From Eustoma russellianum (taxonomy: Eukaryota > Streptophyta > Magnoliopsida > Gentianales > Gentianaceae): a DNA stretch of 64,000 nt. Under the pieces are notes generated by a model. The model was not told the DNA's origin and did no database searches. It saw only the letters and a program-made list of their open reading frames with translations. The stretch is from the NCBI GenBank assembly GCA_036186865.1, contig AP025057.1, positions 22,952,348-23,016,347 of the forward strand, given 5' to 3'. Position numbers and translations under genes: made by a program. Each line of letters opens with the position of its first letter. Position 1 is the stretch's first letter. Shown here piece after piece: positions 32,742-44,718 of this stretch.

Positions 32742-33129
32742 TGGGGGAAAAATAATAGGGTGAGTGACAACGTCACCAGCAAGTATACCATAAATAATCA
32801 TGAATTAAGTGGAAAGTACACACAAGAACCATAACCCCAAAAAGTTTGGATTCGCAACATACCTGACTTTCAACTCATCATTCGTAAGGACATAGGATCA
32901 TAACTTAAGAGACAAGGAATCATATTAAGATCGTAACTTAGGAGATATTATACATATCATCATAGCCTAAGTAATAATACATCAATTATTCGATTAGCCA
33001 TAGAAAAATGCAGTATGTATGCGTATGCACATGTGATGCATCATGACAAAAATGAGGATAAGTTCTTTCATTCTTTCTTTCAAAACATCATCGTAAATAA
33101 AACAAGAGGAGTGAGTATTCAGATCTATT

Positions 33130-33360
33130 ATATCCAGATCTGAAGCGGTCATACCGTTCCTTTCAGATCTATTATGTCTGGATCTGCATGCAATCAATCA
33201 TCGTCATCAGGTCTATTCTCTCCGGGCCTGTACGGTCATAAATCATCATTATCAGGTCTATTCTCTCTGGGCCTGAACGGTCATAAATATCATAACCAGG
33301 TCTATTCTCTACGGGCCTGTACGGTCATAATCATCAACAGATCAATTAACCCCGGATCTG
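33130..33360 (-). repeat. Degenerate tandem repeats in LTR-X fragment
   Basis: Four units around CAGGTCTATTCTCTCCGGGC separated by CGGTCATAAATCATCA-like segments. Counterpart of 25036-25235. Confidence 0.8.
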
Positions 33361-33543
33361 GAGCGGGTTATGCTGGCCAGAATCAATGGTACCAATAGGA
33401 GTCGTTCTTTTCAAAACTGAAATCTTTTCTTTAAAAGCGGTTTTTCGTAATTTCTTTGACATAAATTCAGTTTCATAAATCACGTGAATGATGATGATGT
33501 AATGCATGACGTGCAACATGAAACTCATGGCTAGATGCATCAC

Positions 33544-33545
<2 letters not shown>

Positions 33546-33591
<46 letters not shown>
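33546..33591. repeat. (TA)n microsatellite
   Basis: About 23 TA units inside the LTR-X fragment, absent at the corresponding place of the + copy. Confidence 0.95.
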
Positions 33592-33595
<4 letters not shown>

Positions 33596-34757
33596 TGTTC
33601 CATAAGCTGGAAAAATTTCTAGAATTAACGTTCTGTTCATGCGGCCTCAAACCTCTTAATTTCGGCCTATTTTCATGATCTCATAACATACATATGCATA
33701 ATGGAGTCTTATCTACTTGACATAAAAATTTCGTAACTTTTCAAGACATATAAAACCCTCAAATCATTAAATTACCAAACAGGGTATTGCTGAATCCAGC
33801 AGTGCAGTACCCGCCTTTTACCTTACTTACAAGCCCATAGAATCTTATTTAATTTGGGCCAATACCTGGAAAACATATTGGACATACCAAGAAATAATAT
33901 TCACAAACCCAATAGCACATACGAGTCCAAATTCACAATAATAAGGCCTCCCAACTTACGCCATAATTCTGTCCTGTTTTTTAGTTTTGTACCGCTAATT
34001 TCAACTCAGTTGTTGGCCCTTAAAACGGTAGTTCCAAGCTGATTTATTTACATGGACATGTTTGTGTATGTCTTAAGTGATTACCATAAAAATTCCAGAG
34101 CAATCCGATAGGTTTAAGGTGGCCATTTAATTATTTTCCTAAAGCTAGGTACATGCAGAATCTGGAATGACCAGCTTTCACTAAAAATATTATTGCGAAT
34201 AAACCACAAGTCGTTTTGCCAAAATTCCAACTCCTAGATTTAATAAACACACAAGGCTAGCATCCAACCAAAAATCATCTCATTTGCAAGTTTCTAAGGT
34301 CTATTTTCGAGTCTTATAACACGTCACTTAAATCTGTCCTGTTCCAGTAATTTTTCCTTTTTGTCACTTTTCTTGCTATATGTGTACCAACTAAACTTAT
34401 TCCTCTAAAATGACTTACTAGCCATCAATTACACTTTTAACATAGTCATTACAGGTTCTAATACATTCTAGAGGCTACATATGTAGTGCCCCAGCCCGGA
34501 CAGCGGACCCAAACCGGTGCACCCATCGTAGCCTACGGAGTGGACTACAAGACGTCTCATCTCTCGATTACACATCATCACTAACGTAAGGGAAACAAGC
34601 GCAGAGACATGTATAAATAGAAACTATTCCCGCAAATCCGTACATCCAGAGATATGTAATTACAAAAGATTGTTTGTGGTCGAAGCCAACTAAATACTTA
34701 AGTGGATACAAGAGAAGTTTAAACATCCCACTGTGACAAAGCATATCCCAAGAAGCT

Positions 34758-34823
34758 CTACTCATCCCATTCGGCCCAGTCACCATCGTCCTCAATAAAG
34801 ATCATATCATACTCGGCCCTATC
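34758..34823 (-). CDS. Short acidic reading frame in chromovirus LTR
   Basis: Directly after TTGTCTTGCAG the frame reads DRAEYDMIFIEDDGDWAEWDE and stops. It is about 280 bp from the LTR end, as in LTR-X and LTR-Y, and shares the FIED acidic core. No known domain. Confidence 0.3.
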   Translation of the reverse strand, partial: DRAEYDMIFIEDDGDWAEWDE

Positions 34824-35159
34824 TGCAAGACAACGAGTAGAACTCTTAGCGAAAAATGCTAGCAAGTAACCCGCTTATAAGACATACGAGATTATCACAT
34901 GACAAGACATGAGTAATATCTATATTAAGGGGTGAAGGGGCACATGTCTTGTGTAATTTAAAGGTCATAAGTCACTAGCATAACAGAACACAGAACAATA
35001 ACGCACAAGCAATAAACAGTTCCATAACAATTCACTTACAAATCAACCACACCATAACGACTCACGTGATGCATGCTAATTCAAAATATGCACTACACTA
35101 CACGGTCACAAAAGCTTATGCAATACTTTTCAAAACAGTGCAATGCATGTCATAATGTC

Positions 35160-35331
35160 CGGTCACATAACTTTATACCCTGTGATGGGCCACAGCTTGT
35201 CTTTATACCCTGTGACATATCATAGCTTAACTTTATACCCTGTAATGATCCACAACTTGTCTTTATATCTTGTGTCTCATTACAGCTCACTTTATACCCG
35301 TGATGGTTACAGCTTGTCTTTATACCAATCA
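35160..35331 (+). repeat. ~31-bp tandem repeats in chromovirus LTR
   Basis: About six imperfect units around CTTTATACCCTGTGATG and CACAGCTTGT. Confidence 0.85.
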
Positions 35332-35527
35332 CACAAGTCCCCTCTTATGCACTCACTTAAACACCTCTAACACTTACTCACCATTGATTCACAATCTTGA
35401 GACACATACACACAACTTTCCCTAACCTCAATCATGTCTTAAGAAGTCTCTAAGGTCACCTAAAACATCCCCTAGTTTCACTCTTTCTTCCCCTACTTGC
35501 CCACAAAACTGATGGACATCAGCCCCT

Positions 35528-35710
35528 GACGTCGATCGATCCACGTCCATCAGAGCACATCAGTCTCTCCCTCACCTACATCGATCGATCGAAGTGACGC
35601 CGTCCCCTCACATCGATCGATCGACGTCCATCAGAGCACATCGATCTCTCCCTCAACTATACATCAATCGATCGATGTACGTCAGTCGCTGACATCGATT
35701 GATCGATGTC
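35528..35710. repeat. Cluster of CATCGATCGATCGATG-type palindromes
   Basis: Five near-perfect inverted repeats in 180 bp: 35528-35547, 35578-35598, 35610-35628, 35662-35679 and 35691-35710. Each has a CGATCGAT-like core flanked by ACGT/ACAT. They sit in two longer repeats that share CCATCAGAGCACATC. Probably in U3 of the LTR. Confidence 0.85.
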
Positions 35711-36544
35711 AACGATTCCCAGAATTTCAACCTTGCGATTTCTGCAAAAACTGCAGATCCAAACCCTCAAATCGATCCCAACTTCCTTCCAACCATTCCA
35801 AGCCTAATCCTCACTATCAATCCACACTTAACTCACCAAAACAAAACCATTCACATACAAATCAAAGGTTCAAGCCTAAAACTCAAATCATCCTTCAAAA
35901 CAAAACCGAAATCTCACTTTCTCACTCCCATTTCCCTTCAACCGAAGATAGCAACAAAGTAGGGTTCAAGGGATTGGGTTTTGCATGATCTCACATAATC
36001 AACAACAATAACCAAACGTTTCCCAACAAATAGCGGCCAAATCTCAAAACCAAAACACATAAATAACATATAGATCCACAGAAAGAAACTACTTCATGGT
36101 GATCCATTTTGATATCAAAAATTAGGCCTTTACTCTTTTGCAAATTGTAGGAACTCATAAGAAAGTTACTTGCCTTTGATTACGAAGAAGATCTGAAGAA
36201 CAAGCGAACAACGGATTGAAAATCTTCCCTAGGGTTGGAGATTTGCAAAATCGCCTATGAAGAAGGAGAGGAAGAAGCGTCGATCGTTTTCTGAAATTTG
36301 AATCAGAAACTGACGTTCTATCAGTTTGATATGAGTAAGGGTAAAACTAGAGTTTCTAAATTATATTCTATTATCTCATTTATCTTAAATAATTAAATTA
36401 TAATATTTAATTATAATTTAATTACTAATTAATTCTAATATTTAATCCCTCAATAAATACCAATTAATCTAATATTTAATTCTTAATTCATTACTATTAA
36501 TCGCCATTAATCTCATTTAATTTCCTTTTTATCCTTTAATCATT

Positions 36545-37690
36545 CTACGGAGGGTGCGGGGCATAACATTCCACCCCCTTACGAAAAGTTTCGTCCTCGA
36601 AACTGACGTACCTTATTGGAAAAGATGTGGATATATCCCACATGGCTTCACGCTCTGTATGATTACTCCATCGAACTTTGACATACGGAATCAGGCGCTT
36701 GCGTAGGACTTGATCTTTCTTTTCCACAATCTTCACAGGACATTCTTCATAAGTGACATCCTCCCTAACATCCAAAGGTTGAGCCTCAAGGACATGGTTC
36801 GGGTCCGATATGTATTTCCTTAATTGGGAGATGTGAAAAACGTTGTGAATTTGTGATAAAATCGGAGGCAATGCTAATCGGTATGCTCTTTTTCCAACTT
36901 TACCGAGCACCTCGTATGGACCAATATACCGAGGGCTTAATTTGCCTTTCATCCTGAATCTCGTAACTCCCTTAGTAGGTGAGACTCGTAGATAGACTTT
37001 CTCACCTTCCTCAAATTCCAAGGGTCGTCTTTTATAATCGGCCCAACTCTTACTGCGATCTTGTGCCACCCTTAGTCTCTCTCTTATGATCTTTACTTTC
37101 CCAATGGTCTGTTCGACCATCTCTGGTGCAGTGATCGTCCTTTCCCCAACTTCGTCCCAACACACCAGGGATCTGCACTTGCATCCGTATAGAGCCTCAA
37201 ACGGTGCCATGCCGATTGTACTGTGATGGCTATTATTGTATGAGAACTCCATCAGCTTCAGCATACTATCCCAGTTCCCTTTAAAATCCAGAGCACAAGC
37301 TCTCAACATATCTTCTAAAGACTGAATGGTCCTCTCCGACTATCCATTTGTCTGAGGATGATATGCGGTACTCATTCTTAGTTCAGTACCCATCACTTTC
37401 TGGAAAGCCATCCAGAACTTAGAAGTGAACCTGGGATCACAGTCCGACACAATACTGACGGGAACTCCATGCAAACTCACAATGTTATCCATATATATGT
37501 TGGACAATTTCTCGTACGAAGTGCCATGCGGCATAGCTATGAAATGCGCGGTCTTTGTCAAGCGGTCGACAATCACCCAAATCATCTCGTTCCTGTTTCT
37601 AGTTTTGGGTAACCCCATCACAAAGTCCATAGTCACATGCTCCCACTTCCATTCTGGAATCTCCAGTGGCATCATCAAATCAGTTTCCAT
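36545..37690 (-). pseudogene. Chromovirus integrase with C-terminal chromodomain-like segment
   Basis: The core shows WEHVTMDFVMGLP, VIVDRLTKTAHF, VSDCDPRFTSKFW and YHPQTNG. A TAG at 37337 interrupts, then SERTIQSLEDMLRACA. DD35E catalytic positions are therefore all visible. The GPY/F region follows (KLSPRYIGPYEVLGKVG). The end has HNVFHISQLRKY, then VLRKRLIPYVKVRWSNH, the chromodomain-like tail typical of Del/Tekay. The frame runs through the polypurine tract and eight codons into the 3' LTR before stopping at 36545-36547. Integrase inserts the element cDNA. One stop and the loss of upstream pol make it dead. Confidence 0.88.
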
Positions 37691-38322
37691 CACTGTGCAT
37701 CATTTTCATTGTAGTAGTAAAAATATCAAACGAATTTCAAAAATAACAAAACTTTCCAGAAGCATATCCACATCTTCCAAGTTTCATTTAGCACAAGTGT
37801 CAACCCTTTTGGACAAGTATAATTCATTCAAACGTCAATAGTTCTGAGACTAGTGCAGTCTGATTTGCAGACTTGCAAAGGTTGAGAACTTGAATGTATT
37901 TGACATACTTCCCGAAGGAATTTTTAAAATTGTTTCAACCCAATTAAACACATATAGTAAGGGGGTTGTCATTAAATTTTCAGACCATTTGGAGCCACGG
38001 TTTAATCGGAATAAATTGTCAAATTAAACTACCGTTTCTGGCAGATTTGCGCAATCTGACCACAAATGATTTTTCAAAGGGTTAAAGGTTGAATTTTGAT
38101 CTGAAATTTTTAGGAGATACTCAGAACATCTGAGACTACAATCTCTCCAAATTTCAGAATTTGTGAAGGCCTGTAACCTAGTTTTTCAAATGTTGCAAAA
38201 CAGGGCCTGGAAACAGAAACTATTTTCAGAAGTTGGGTTTTTGGATCAAAACATTTTAAAAACCAAATTTTATGCACCCACTATTCAACCCCCCCTTCTA
38301 GTGGTGCCTTGCAGGTCCTACA
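37691..38322 (+). repeat. Copia-3 5' LTR, last ~630 bp
   Basis: Matches the end of the 3' LTR (about 42636-43269) with roughly one difference in twenty by eye. Ends CCTACA before the PBS. The junction with the chromovirus contains a short shared stretch (CAGTTTCCA), so it may be a microhomology join. Confidence 0.85.
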
Positions 38323-38324
38323 AG

Positions 38325-38336
38325 TGGTATCAGAGC
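38325..38336 (+). promoter_or_regulatory. Primer-binding site of Copia-3
   Basis: TGGTATCAGAGC, two bases after the LTR; initiator Met-tRNA type. Confidence 0.9.
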
Positions 38337-38378
38337 ACAGGCACACTCACGACAAGGAGATGCAACGATCTTAGTGAG

Positions 38379-40304
38379 ATGGCAACCACTAACTACAAAA
38401 TAGTGCAAGAAGGAATGTCAACCATAAGGCCTCCTCTTTTTGATGGTGAGTCCTTTATCCAATGGAAACTTAGAATGAAACTCTTTCTTATGGCTATTGA
38501 TATTGATTTGTGGTCTATTATAGAAGACGGTCCATTTGTTCCATCTAAGTTATCTACTGTTGATGGTGTCACACTAGAGGTTATAAAAACGAAAGAAGAA
38601 TACACTAGTGATGATAAAAAGAAGTTGAGTATGAATGCTAAAGCCATGCAACTACTTTTAAATGGGCTAAGCAAATGTGAATCGAGTTATGTATCTAATT
38701 GCTATAGTGCTCAAGAGATGTGGAAAATTCTTGAGATGAAACATGAAGGGACTAGCCAAATAGAGGAGTCTACGATCAATATGCTTATGTCCACACTTGA
38801 GTCTTTCAAATTATTGCCAAGTGAGTCTATTGTTGACATGGATTTACGATTGACTCTATAATTCTCTTGAGTCTCTTGGCAAAGCTTTTTCTACACAGGA
38901 AAAGGTTCAAAAGGTGTTAAGGAGTCTCCCATCCAAATGGGATTCAAAAGTCACTGCAATCGAAGAAAGTAAGGATACTAAATCGATAAAAATGGAGGAA
39001 TTGATCGGATCATTAAAGGTATATGAAAACAAACTCACTTTAAGAAATTCCGAATTGAGTTCTAAACGTGATAAGGCTATTACGTTTAAATCAAATGAAT
39101 ATGTTTCTACTTCTTATGATCGTGTAGAGGATAATAACACAGATTCTGATGATGAAGATTTAATCACGATGGCTAAAAGATTAAGAAAGATCTTGAGAAA
39201 ATCGATTAAAAACAAACATAAGCCTACTTCATCTAAGGATCATAGAAATAAAAATAATGAAAACGTAAAGTGCTGTGAATGCGGCAAACTTGGACACTTG
39301 TCATATGACTGCCCGAACAAGGACAAACAAACGAACAAATACCTTGACAAGGATCGGATCAAACCTAGACTCGTCTCAGAACCTAAACAAAGGCGAAGAG
39401 CCTTCAAAGCCTACACTTGAAGTGACACATCCGACTCTGAGACTGATACAGAAGAACAAACGGCACAAGTATGCTTTACATCTAAGGCATCGAATGAGGT
39501 ATCCTCCGACTCTGATTCTGATTCACAATGTTGTTATGATGATTTATTTAGTCAATATTTAGAGTTGCATAAGTTCTCAAAGACTCTTGCAAAAGAAAAA
39601 AACGATTAATTGAAGACAAGAAGTTGTTAGAATCTTCTAACATGAACCTTGTTTCTCAATTAAATGATTGAAAAGAAGAGTCGTCTTGCATAATCAATGC
39701 ATTAAAATCAGAGGTCACATCATTAACGAAACAAAAAAATGAAATGAAATCTGAGATTTCAAATTTGAAATCAAGGAATACGAATTTAGAGAAAATGATG
39801 AAACAATTTGACACGGGAACTAACATGCTAGATCGCATCATTTTGTCACAAAAGCATGATAGTGATAAAACCGGATTAGGATACAATAAGTCAACCAAAT
39901 TCATTCCGGCTAAGAAAATAGATGCATCTAAGACATATGTGGCGCCTAAGAAGGCGCGTAGATCCCCTCCTATGTCATTTCAACGTGCTTCATCTTCATA
40001 TCATATGAGATATAATTTTGCGCTGTACAAGTATGAAAAGAAGCCATTGATGCATATGAGAAATCCACTTCATAAAAATGCATCTAGATCACGCCCCGTG
40101 CATGCAAACCGAAATGCTCATAAAAAACAAAGATCATACTATGTGCATGATGGCATTCTCGGCCAAAGGCCAAACGGATTTGCACCAAAGGTCTATTATA
40201 TTGCATCTTCATCTCCTTTCTCACCTTTTGGAAGACCTAGAAAAGTCACCCAAATTTGGGTACCAAAAGGGACATTTGCAGAGGGTTCAGTAAATAACCC
40301 TTAA
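38379..40304 (+). pseudogene. Copia-3 gag
   Basis: ATGGCAACC at 38379. The N-terminal gag domain runs to 38855 (RPPLFDGESFIQWKLRM, MLMSTLESFKLLPSESIVDMDLRL). A small deletion/frameshift lies near 38856, and the UBN2 part resumes at about 38866 (LRSLPSKWDSKVTAIEE). An intact zinc knuckle CCECGKLGHLSYDC is at about 39271. A stop near 39418 and frameshifts around 39600-39670 follow, then the coiled-coil and basic C-terminal part (39744-40304) ending IWVPKGTFAEGSVNNP with TAA. It closely parallels Copia-1 gag. In an autonomous element the frame would lead on to protease, but here 3' UTR sequence follows. Confidence 0.85.
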
Positions 40305-40563
40305 GACCGCGTTATTGTTCAATACACTTGAAATGCATGATTTTTTACTAATTTCTATTTATTTCTTACGTTCACTTTTGATTTTATTTCCAAAATAAAG
40401 GGGGAGAGTGCATGATTTAAGGGGAGCGAGAGTAATTGATTGCACAAATCAAGGGGGAGAGAATTCAAAATTTGAAATTTGAATTTGTGCACGATTGGAG
40501 GGGGAGCAACAAAATTTAAATCAAGAACTTAGGTTATTTTGAAAATCATCAAAAGGGGGAGAT
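40305..40563 (+). promoter_or_regulatory. Copia-3 3' UTR with repeated polypurine runs
   Basis: Several AAGGGGGAG-type runs (about 40398, 40425, 40448, 40480, 40555). The last one, AAAAGGGGGAGAT, abuts the 3' LTR and is the likely plus-strand primer. The same arrangement occurs in Copia-2 (45178-45360, complement). Confidence 0.75.
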
Positions 40564-40920
40564 TGTTGAGAAAAAGGGGTTTGAGTGATTCACAAAATGC
40601 ATGATTTAAATAACGCGTGCTAAAGAAATGCATGACATATTTCATGACTTGACACGTTTTTGCAACAAACTTGCCTGATACACTTTATATATAATGTTGC
40701 CGTACTAACAAGCCATGAAGCTTTAAAGATTACATCAAATGGCAAACATTTGTTGTGTTTGAACTATTTTCAGGTGCCACCATTAATGAACTAAACTAGT
40801 TCATTAAGTGAAGTACTTTGTTAAATGAACTAAGTAGTTCATTGAATAGAGAAATATTTGGAAAAGGCATGAAAGCAACAAATTGAAGAATGGAAAGTCT
40901 CCTCTCCTTATCATATCACA

Positions 40921-40970
<50 letters not shown>

Positions 40971-43269
40971 CATATATATTCAGATTTTTTTAAAAGGCAC
41001 TATGCAAATATATTCCAGCGTACTACCGACACGTTATATATTTTATGAACGTACGTCAACATCACACCACTATATTTACCTCATATTTATGAGTATATTC
41101 AGATCTTATATCATATGATATAAGTAATGGTGACGAAAAAATTATTACGACACGTTACATGGTTCTAAACCAAAAATTATCGTATCGGGTGACAACTGAA
41201 ACTTTGCCAACGTGTCACGTACTTGCCATATATAGATGGACAGCCCCTACACATCAAAAATGGCAACAACATTTGTGGCTTACATGGTATAGTCAGCCAT
41301 AAAATCATTCCATGTTGGCACACACAAATCACCCCCAATTATGGCCAAATTGTGGAGATTTCAAATTCAACATTTTTGTCACATGGGGCGCCACTTACTT
41401 CAGCCTTTAGAGATGAATATTCAAGTTATTCTATGTATATTAAGTGTGACATAATATATATAACATGTGCAAAAGGTTTGAATTTAATCGGAGAAAAATC
41501 GCGTAATCGACAAAAGTCGAAAATTCGGTTTTCTACTAACACGACACATGGAACATTTTTGGCATGACATGTAACATGTATCTAGACACTTTTTACATAT
41601 TCAATACATACTAAAGTGTTCTAGAAAAATCAAGTTAGGGCTGATTGGAATTTACCATATATGTGTAAATACTGTGCATTATTTGATAAAGTTTACCGAA
41701 AGAAAATTCAGCACATGTGCAGGAATTTCACACACCACTTTCAGCTTTGTTGGAGCCTAGATGGAGCTTATTTGGCACTTTAATGGGTGGAAAATAAGTC
41801 ACACATGATGGGTGACTTTGAAGAGGGCAACACATAAGGAAAGATTTCAAAAATGCAACACATGCTGAAAATTTTCAGCACATGTGAATAGTGGCCGAAT
41901 TTACTATTCCTTTGTCCTTAATTTGCATCCCAAAATTGAAGGGATTGAATGGTGACTATTTGGTAGTGTTTTGAATTCTTTTTGGCACATGTTTTTCAAG
42001 TTAATGTCAGATTTTTACAGCACACTAAATGGTGACAAGGTTGGACCAATCATGAAGTGCCAAGTAAGCAAAGCCAAGTCATCCATCCAATCATGTTGTG
42101 CCAAGTGAGCAAGATGATGTCATATCTACACAAGACATTCTTCCAAAGACTTAAAATAGAATTTCCAAGGTAAAGAGATGCCCTAAGGGGGCGCCACTCT
42201 TGAATTAAAAAGAAGAGAAGAGAGCAAACCAAGACAAGACAATTCTCATATTCTCTCAAGTGCAAAAAGTGTCTTCTACTTTCTTCTTCTACCCTTCTTT
42301 CTTCTTCTCTCTTAAGCCTATTGTTCTTATAATCAAATATATTTAATAGGCTTTGTATAGACCACCATACATGCTCATTGTTGTAAAAGGTTGATCAAGG
42401 TGTGATCAATCCTTCATTCGTTTAGTGGTGGTGTTCGTGAAAGGTGTGATTGCTTGTAACGTTTGTTTAAGGGTGGAGTTGGTGTGTAACTCCAGCAACC
42501 CTTGTGGTAAGGTGTTATTTTGTGATCAGGGATAACCGAGAAAGGTGTCCTCGAAGACTGGAGTAGGTTGTGTTAACTGAACCAGTATAAAATTCTCGGT
42601 GTTATTACTTTCAGCATTTTACTTTCAGTTTCCAGCACTGTGCATCATATTCATTGTAGTAGAAAAAATATCAAACGAATTTCAAAAATAACAAAACTTT
42701 CCAGAAACATAGCCACATCTTTCAAGTTTCATTTGGCAAAAGTGTCAACCCTTTTGGACAAGTATAAGTCATTCAAATGTCAATAGTTCTGAGACTAGTG
42801 TAGTCTGATTTGCAGACTTACAAAGGTTGAGAACTTGAACGTATTTGACATACTTCCCAAAGGAATTTTTTTAAAACTGTTTCAACCCAATTAAACACAT
42901 ATAGTAAGGGGTTTGTCATTAAATTTTCAGACCATTTGGAGCCACAGTTTAATCGGAATAAATTTTTCAAATTAGACTACCGTTTCTAGCAAATTTGCGC
43001 AATTTGACCACAAGCAATTTTTCAAAGGGTTAAAGGTTGAATTTTGATCTGAAATTTTTAGGAGATACTCAGAACATCTTAGACTACAATCTCTCCAAAT
43101 TTCAGAATTTTGAAGGTCTGTAACCTAGTTTTTCAAACGTTGCAAAACGGGGCTTGAAAACAGAAACTATTTTCAGAAGTTGGGTTTTTGGATCAAAACA
43201 TTTTAAAAACAAAATTTTTTGCACCCACTATTCAACCCCCCCTTCTAGTGGTGCCTTGCAGGTCCTGCA
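40564..43269 (+). repeat. Copia-3 3' LTR (complete, 2,706 bp)
   Basis: Starts TGTTGAG after the polypurine tract, ends CCTGCA. Contains a (TA)n run (40922-40967) and the paired TGAACTA/TAGTTCA palindromes (40790-40845). Confidence 0.9.
40922..40967. repeat. (TA)n microsatellite in Copia-3 LTR
   Basis: About 23 TA units. The Copia-1 LTR has only a short TA-rich stretch at the same place (about 16585-16610), so the run expanded in this copy. Confidence 0.95.
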
Positions 43270-44718
43270 GGTTATATCCTAAAATGGAAGATGAATTGAA
43301 GCCTATGAAGATAGAGATGATAGGAAAATGAGTAAGAGTGATAGAAGAGTGTTTTACCTTGATGTTTATAGTGGACGAACACTGGATCCTTAATTGGAAA
43401 TGGAAGGTTTTCACCTTCTTTCTTGTCTTAATGCTCTCGGGTAGAAGGTGAGTGGGGAGAGAGGACTTGAGTTTTGTAGAGAGCAAGGAAAGAAAGAAGT
43501 AGCTTAGTGATAGAGTGAGTTAGAGGAAAATGGAAGGAAATAAGTAAAGAGTTGTCTTGTAGAAGTGTTATCCCCTTGGTTCCCTTCCTTGGCCGAAAAT
43601 GTGCATGGTGGGGAGAACGATTGCGCTTCTTGAATTGTTAAATTAGTGGATAGCAATCTTTGTTTGCGTGAAATTTTTTTGGATGAATGTCTGATTGTGT
43701 AAGAATGGAAACGACTGAGGAGGAAAGAAATAAAAGAGAAGAAATAGAAAATCTTAGGGTAAGAAGGAGAGCGTGGACGAAATTATGGAGGGTAGAGGTG
43801 GTTAATCCTTTGTTTTTCTTAGAAGGTGGATAGGTAAGAGAGTTTGAAGTCATGCATGGGTGATAAGTGGTGAAGCAAAAAGGGCGTAAGAAGAAAAGAA
43901 TGAAATGATGGAAAGAGAAAAAGAAAGGAAAGGTAGTTGTCTTACATAAGGAAGGAGAGAATCTTCACAAATTGTGTAGGGTGCGCATGAAGTATTAGTG
44001 GTTGGAAGTCTTCCTTATGTAAGAATTTACAATGATGAAGACTGGATAAAATAAAGAGAAAATGAGGAAAATTGGGGATTAAAAGGCCGGATAGGGGAAA
44101 AATGGAAGTAGAGAAAAAAATGTTTGCATGTGATTTGATAGGTTGTTTGTCTTACATGTTGTAGCACTTGTAATAATGGTACTACCTTATTAAGAAAAGA
44201 ATTCGGAGAAAATGGTTTAAAAGAATTTCTTCATGTCTTGTTTCCTTAATTGGCCGAAATTATGGTTAAGGGGATGCATGATTGGGTTTTTCTTGGATTG
44301 GAAGGATAAAGGAGGGAAATAGAGTTGCATGAATTCTTATTGGTTATTATTCTTACATTATGTAAGATTTGAAGTGATTGAAAGGAAGGAAAGGTAGAAG
44401 ATAAGGAATGGAAAATTGTTTTGGGGATAAACAAAGAGGGTGGCCGAATGTTGGGGGTAGGGGTGCAAGTGGGTAATATTTTATTACTTTTAACCTTCCT
44501 TGTGTGGTATTTTTCTGTTTCCTTCATTAAATCCCTAAATAAAACTTGTACCCTTCATTATTGATTAATCTTACACTTATTAAGTTAATTCTTAGTTGTT
44601 TTTAAGTTTTGTTTAACCTAGGCATATTTATTCAAGTGCGGTACCACGATCGCGCTTGATTTCTATCTTAATTTCTCTCTGTTCTCTGTCTCCTAGCCCA
44701 GAGATGCGGGTCATAACA
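43270..44718 (-). mobile_element. LTR-Y, 5' piece
   Basis: The high end reads, on the - strand, TGTTATGACCCGCATCTC, an LTR-like start. The body contains repeated TTGGCCGAAAT blocks about 160-190 bp apart, also seen in LTR-Y at 56180-56640. Cut at 43269 by the end of the Copia-3 LTR. No coding content. Confidence 0.65.

Larger units (their letters stand above)
32377..34481 (-). mobile_element. LTR-X fragment (last 2.1 kb)
   Basis: The reverse complement matches about 23720-26022, including the CCGGAGAGAATAGACCTG repeats and the terminal GGGTGCTACA. Truncated at 34482 by the chromovirus LTR. Both copies carry the acidic short frame. Confidence 0.85.
34482..36568 (-). repeat. 3' LTR of the chromovirus
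   Basis: On the - strand starts TGTTATGCCCCGCACC just after GTGGAA of the polypurine tract and ends GGGGCACTACA. Carries two sets of internal repeats (35160-35331 and 35528-35710) and the acidic short frame at 34758-34823. Confidence 0.85.
34482..37690 (-). mobile_element. Ty3/gypsy chromovirus, 3' part
   Basis: Integrase (36545-37690) followed on the - strand by a polypurine tract (36569-36582) and a complete 2,087-bp LTR (34482-36568). Everything upstream of the integrase core is missing. At 37690 it joins Copia-3 LTR sequence directly. The integrase C-terminus resembles the Del/Tekay chromoviruses. Confidence 0.85.
37691..43269 (+). mobile_element. Copia-3: gag-only Ty1/copia derivative
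   Basis: Truncated 5' LTR (37691-38322), PBS (38325-38336), gag (38379-40304), a 3' UTR with several polypurine runs, and a complete 3' LTR (40564-43269). Protease, integrase, RT and RNase H are all absent between gag and the 3' UTR, although the flanking parts match Copia-1 and Copia-2. It is therefore a pol-deleted, non-autonomous relative of the same family. The 5' LTR is cut at the chromovirus junction. Confidence 0.85.

Noticed and set aside
35528..35710. CRISPR-like array of ATCGATCG repeats
   Set aside because: Plant context, unequal spacing, palindromic cores and no spacer-repeat regularity.
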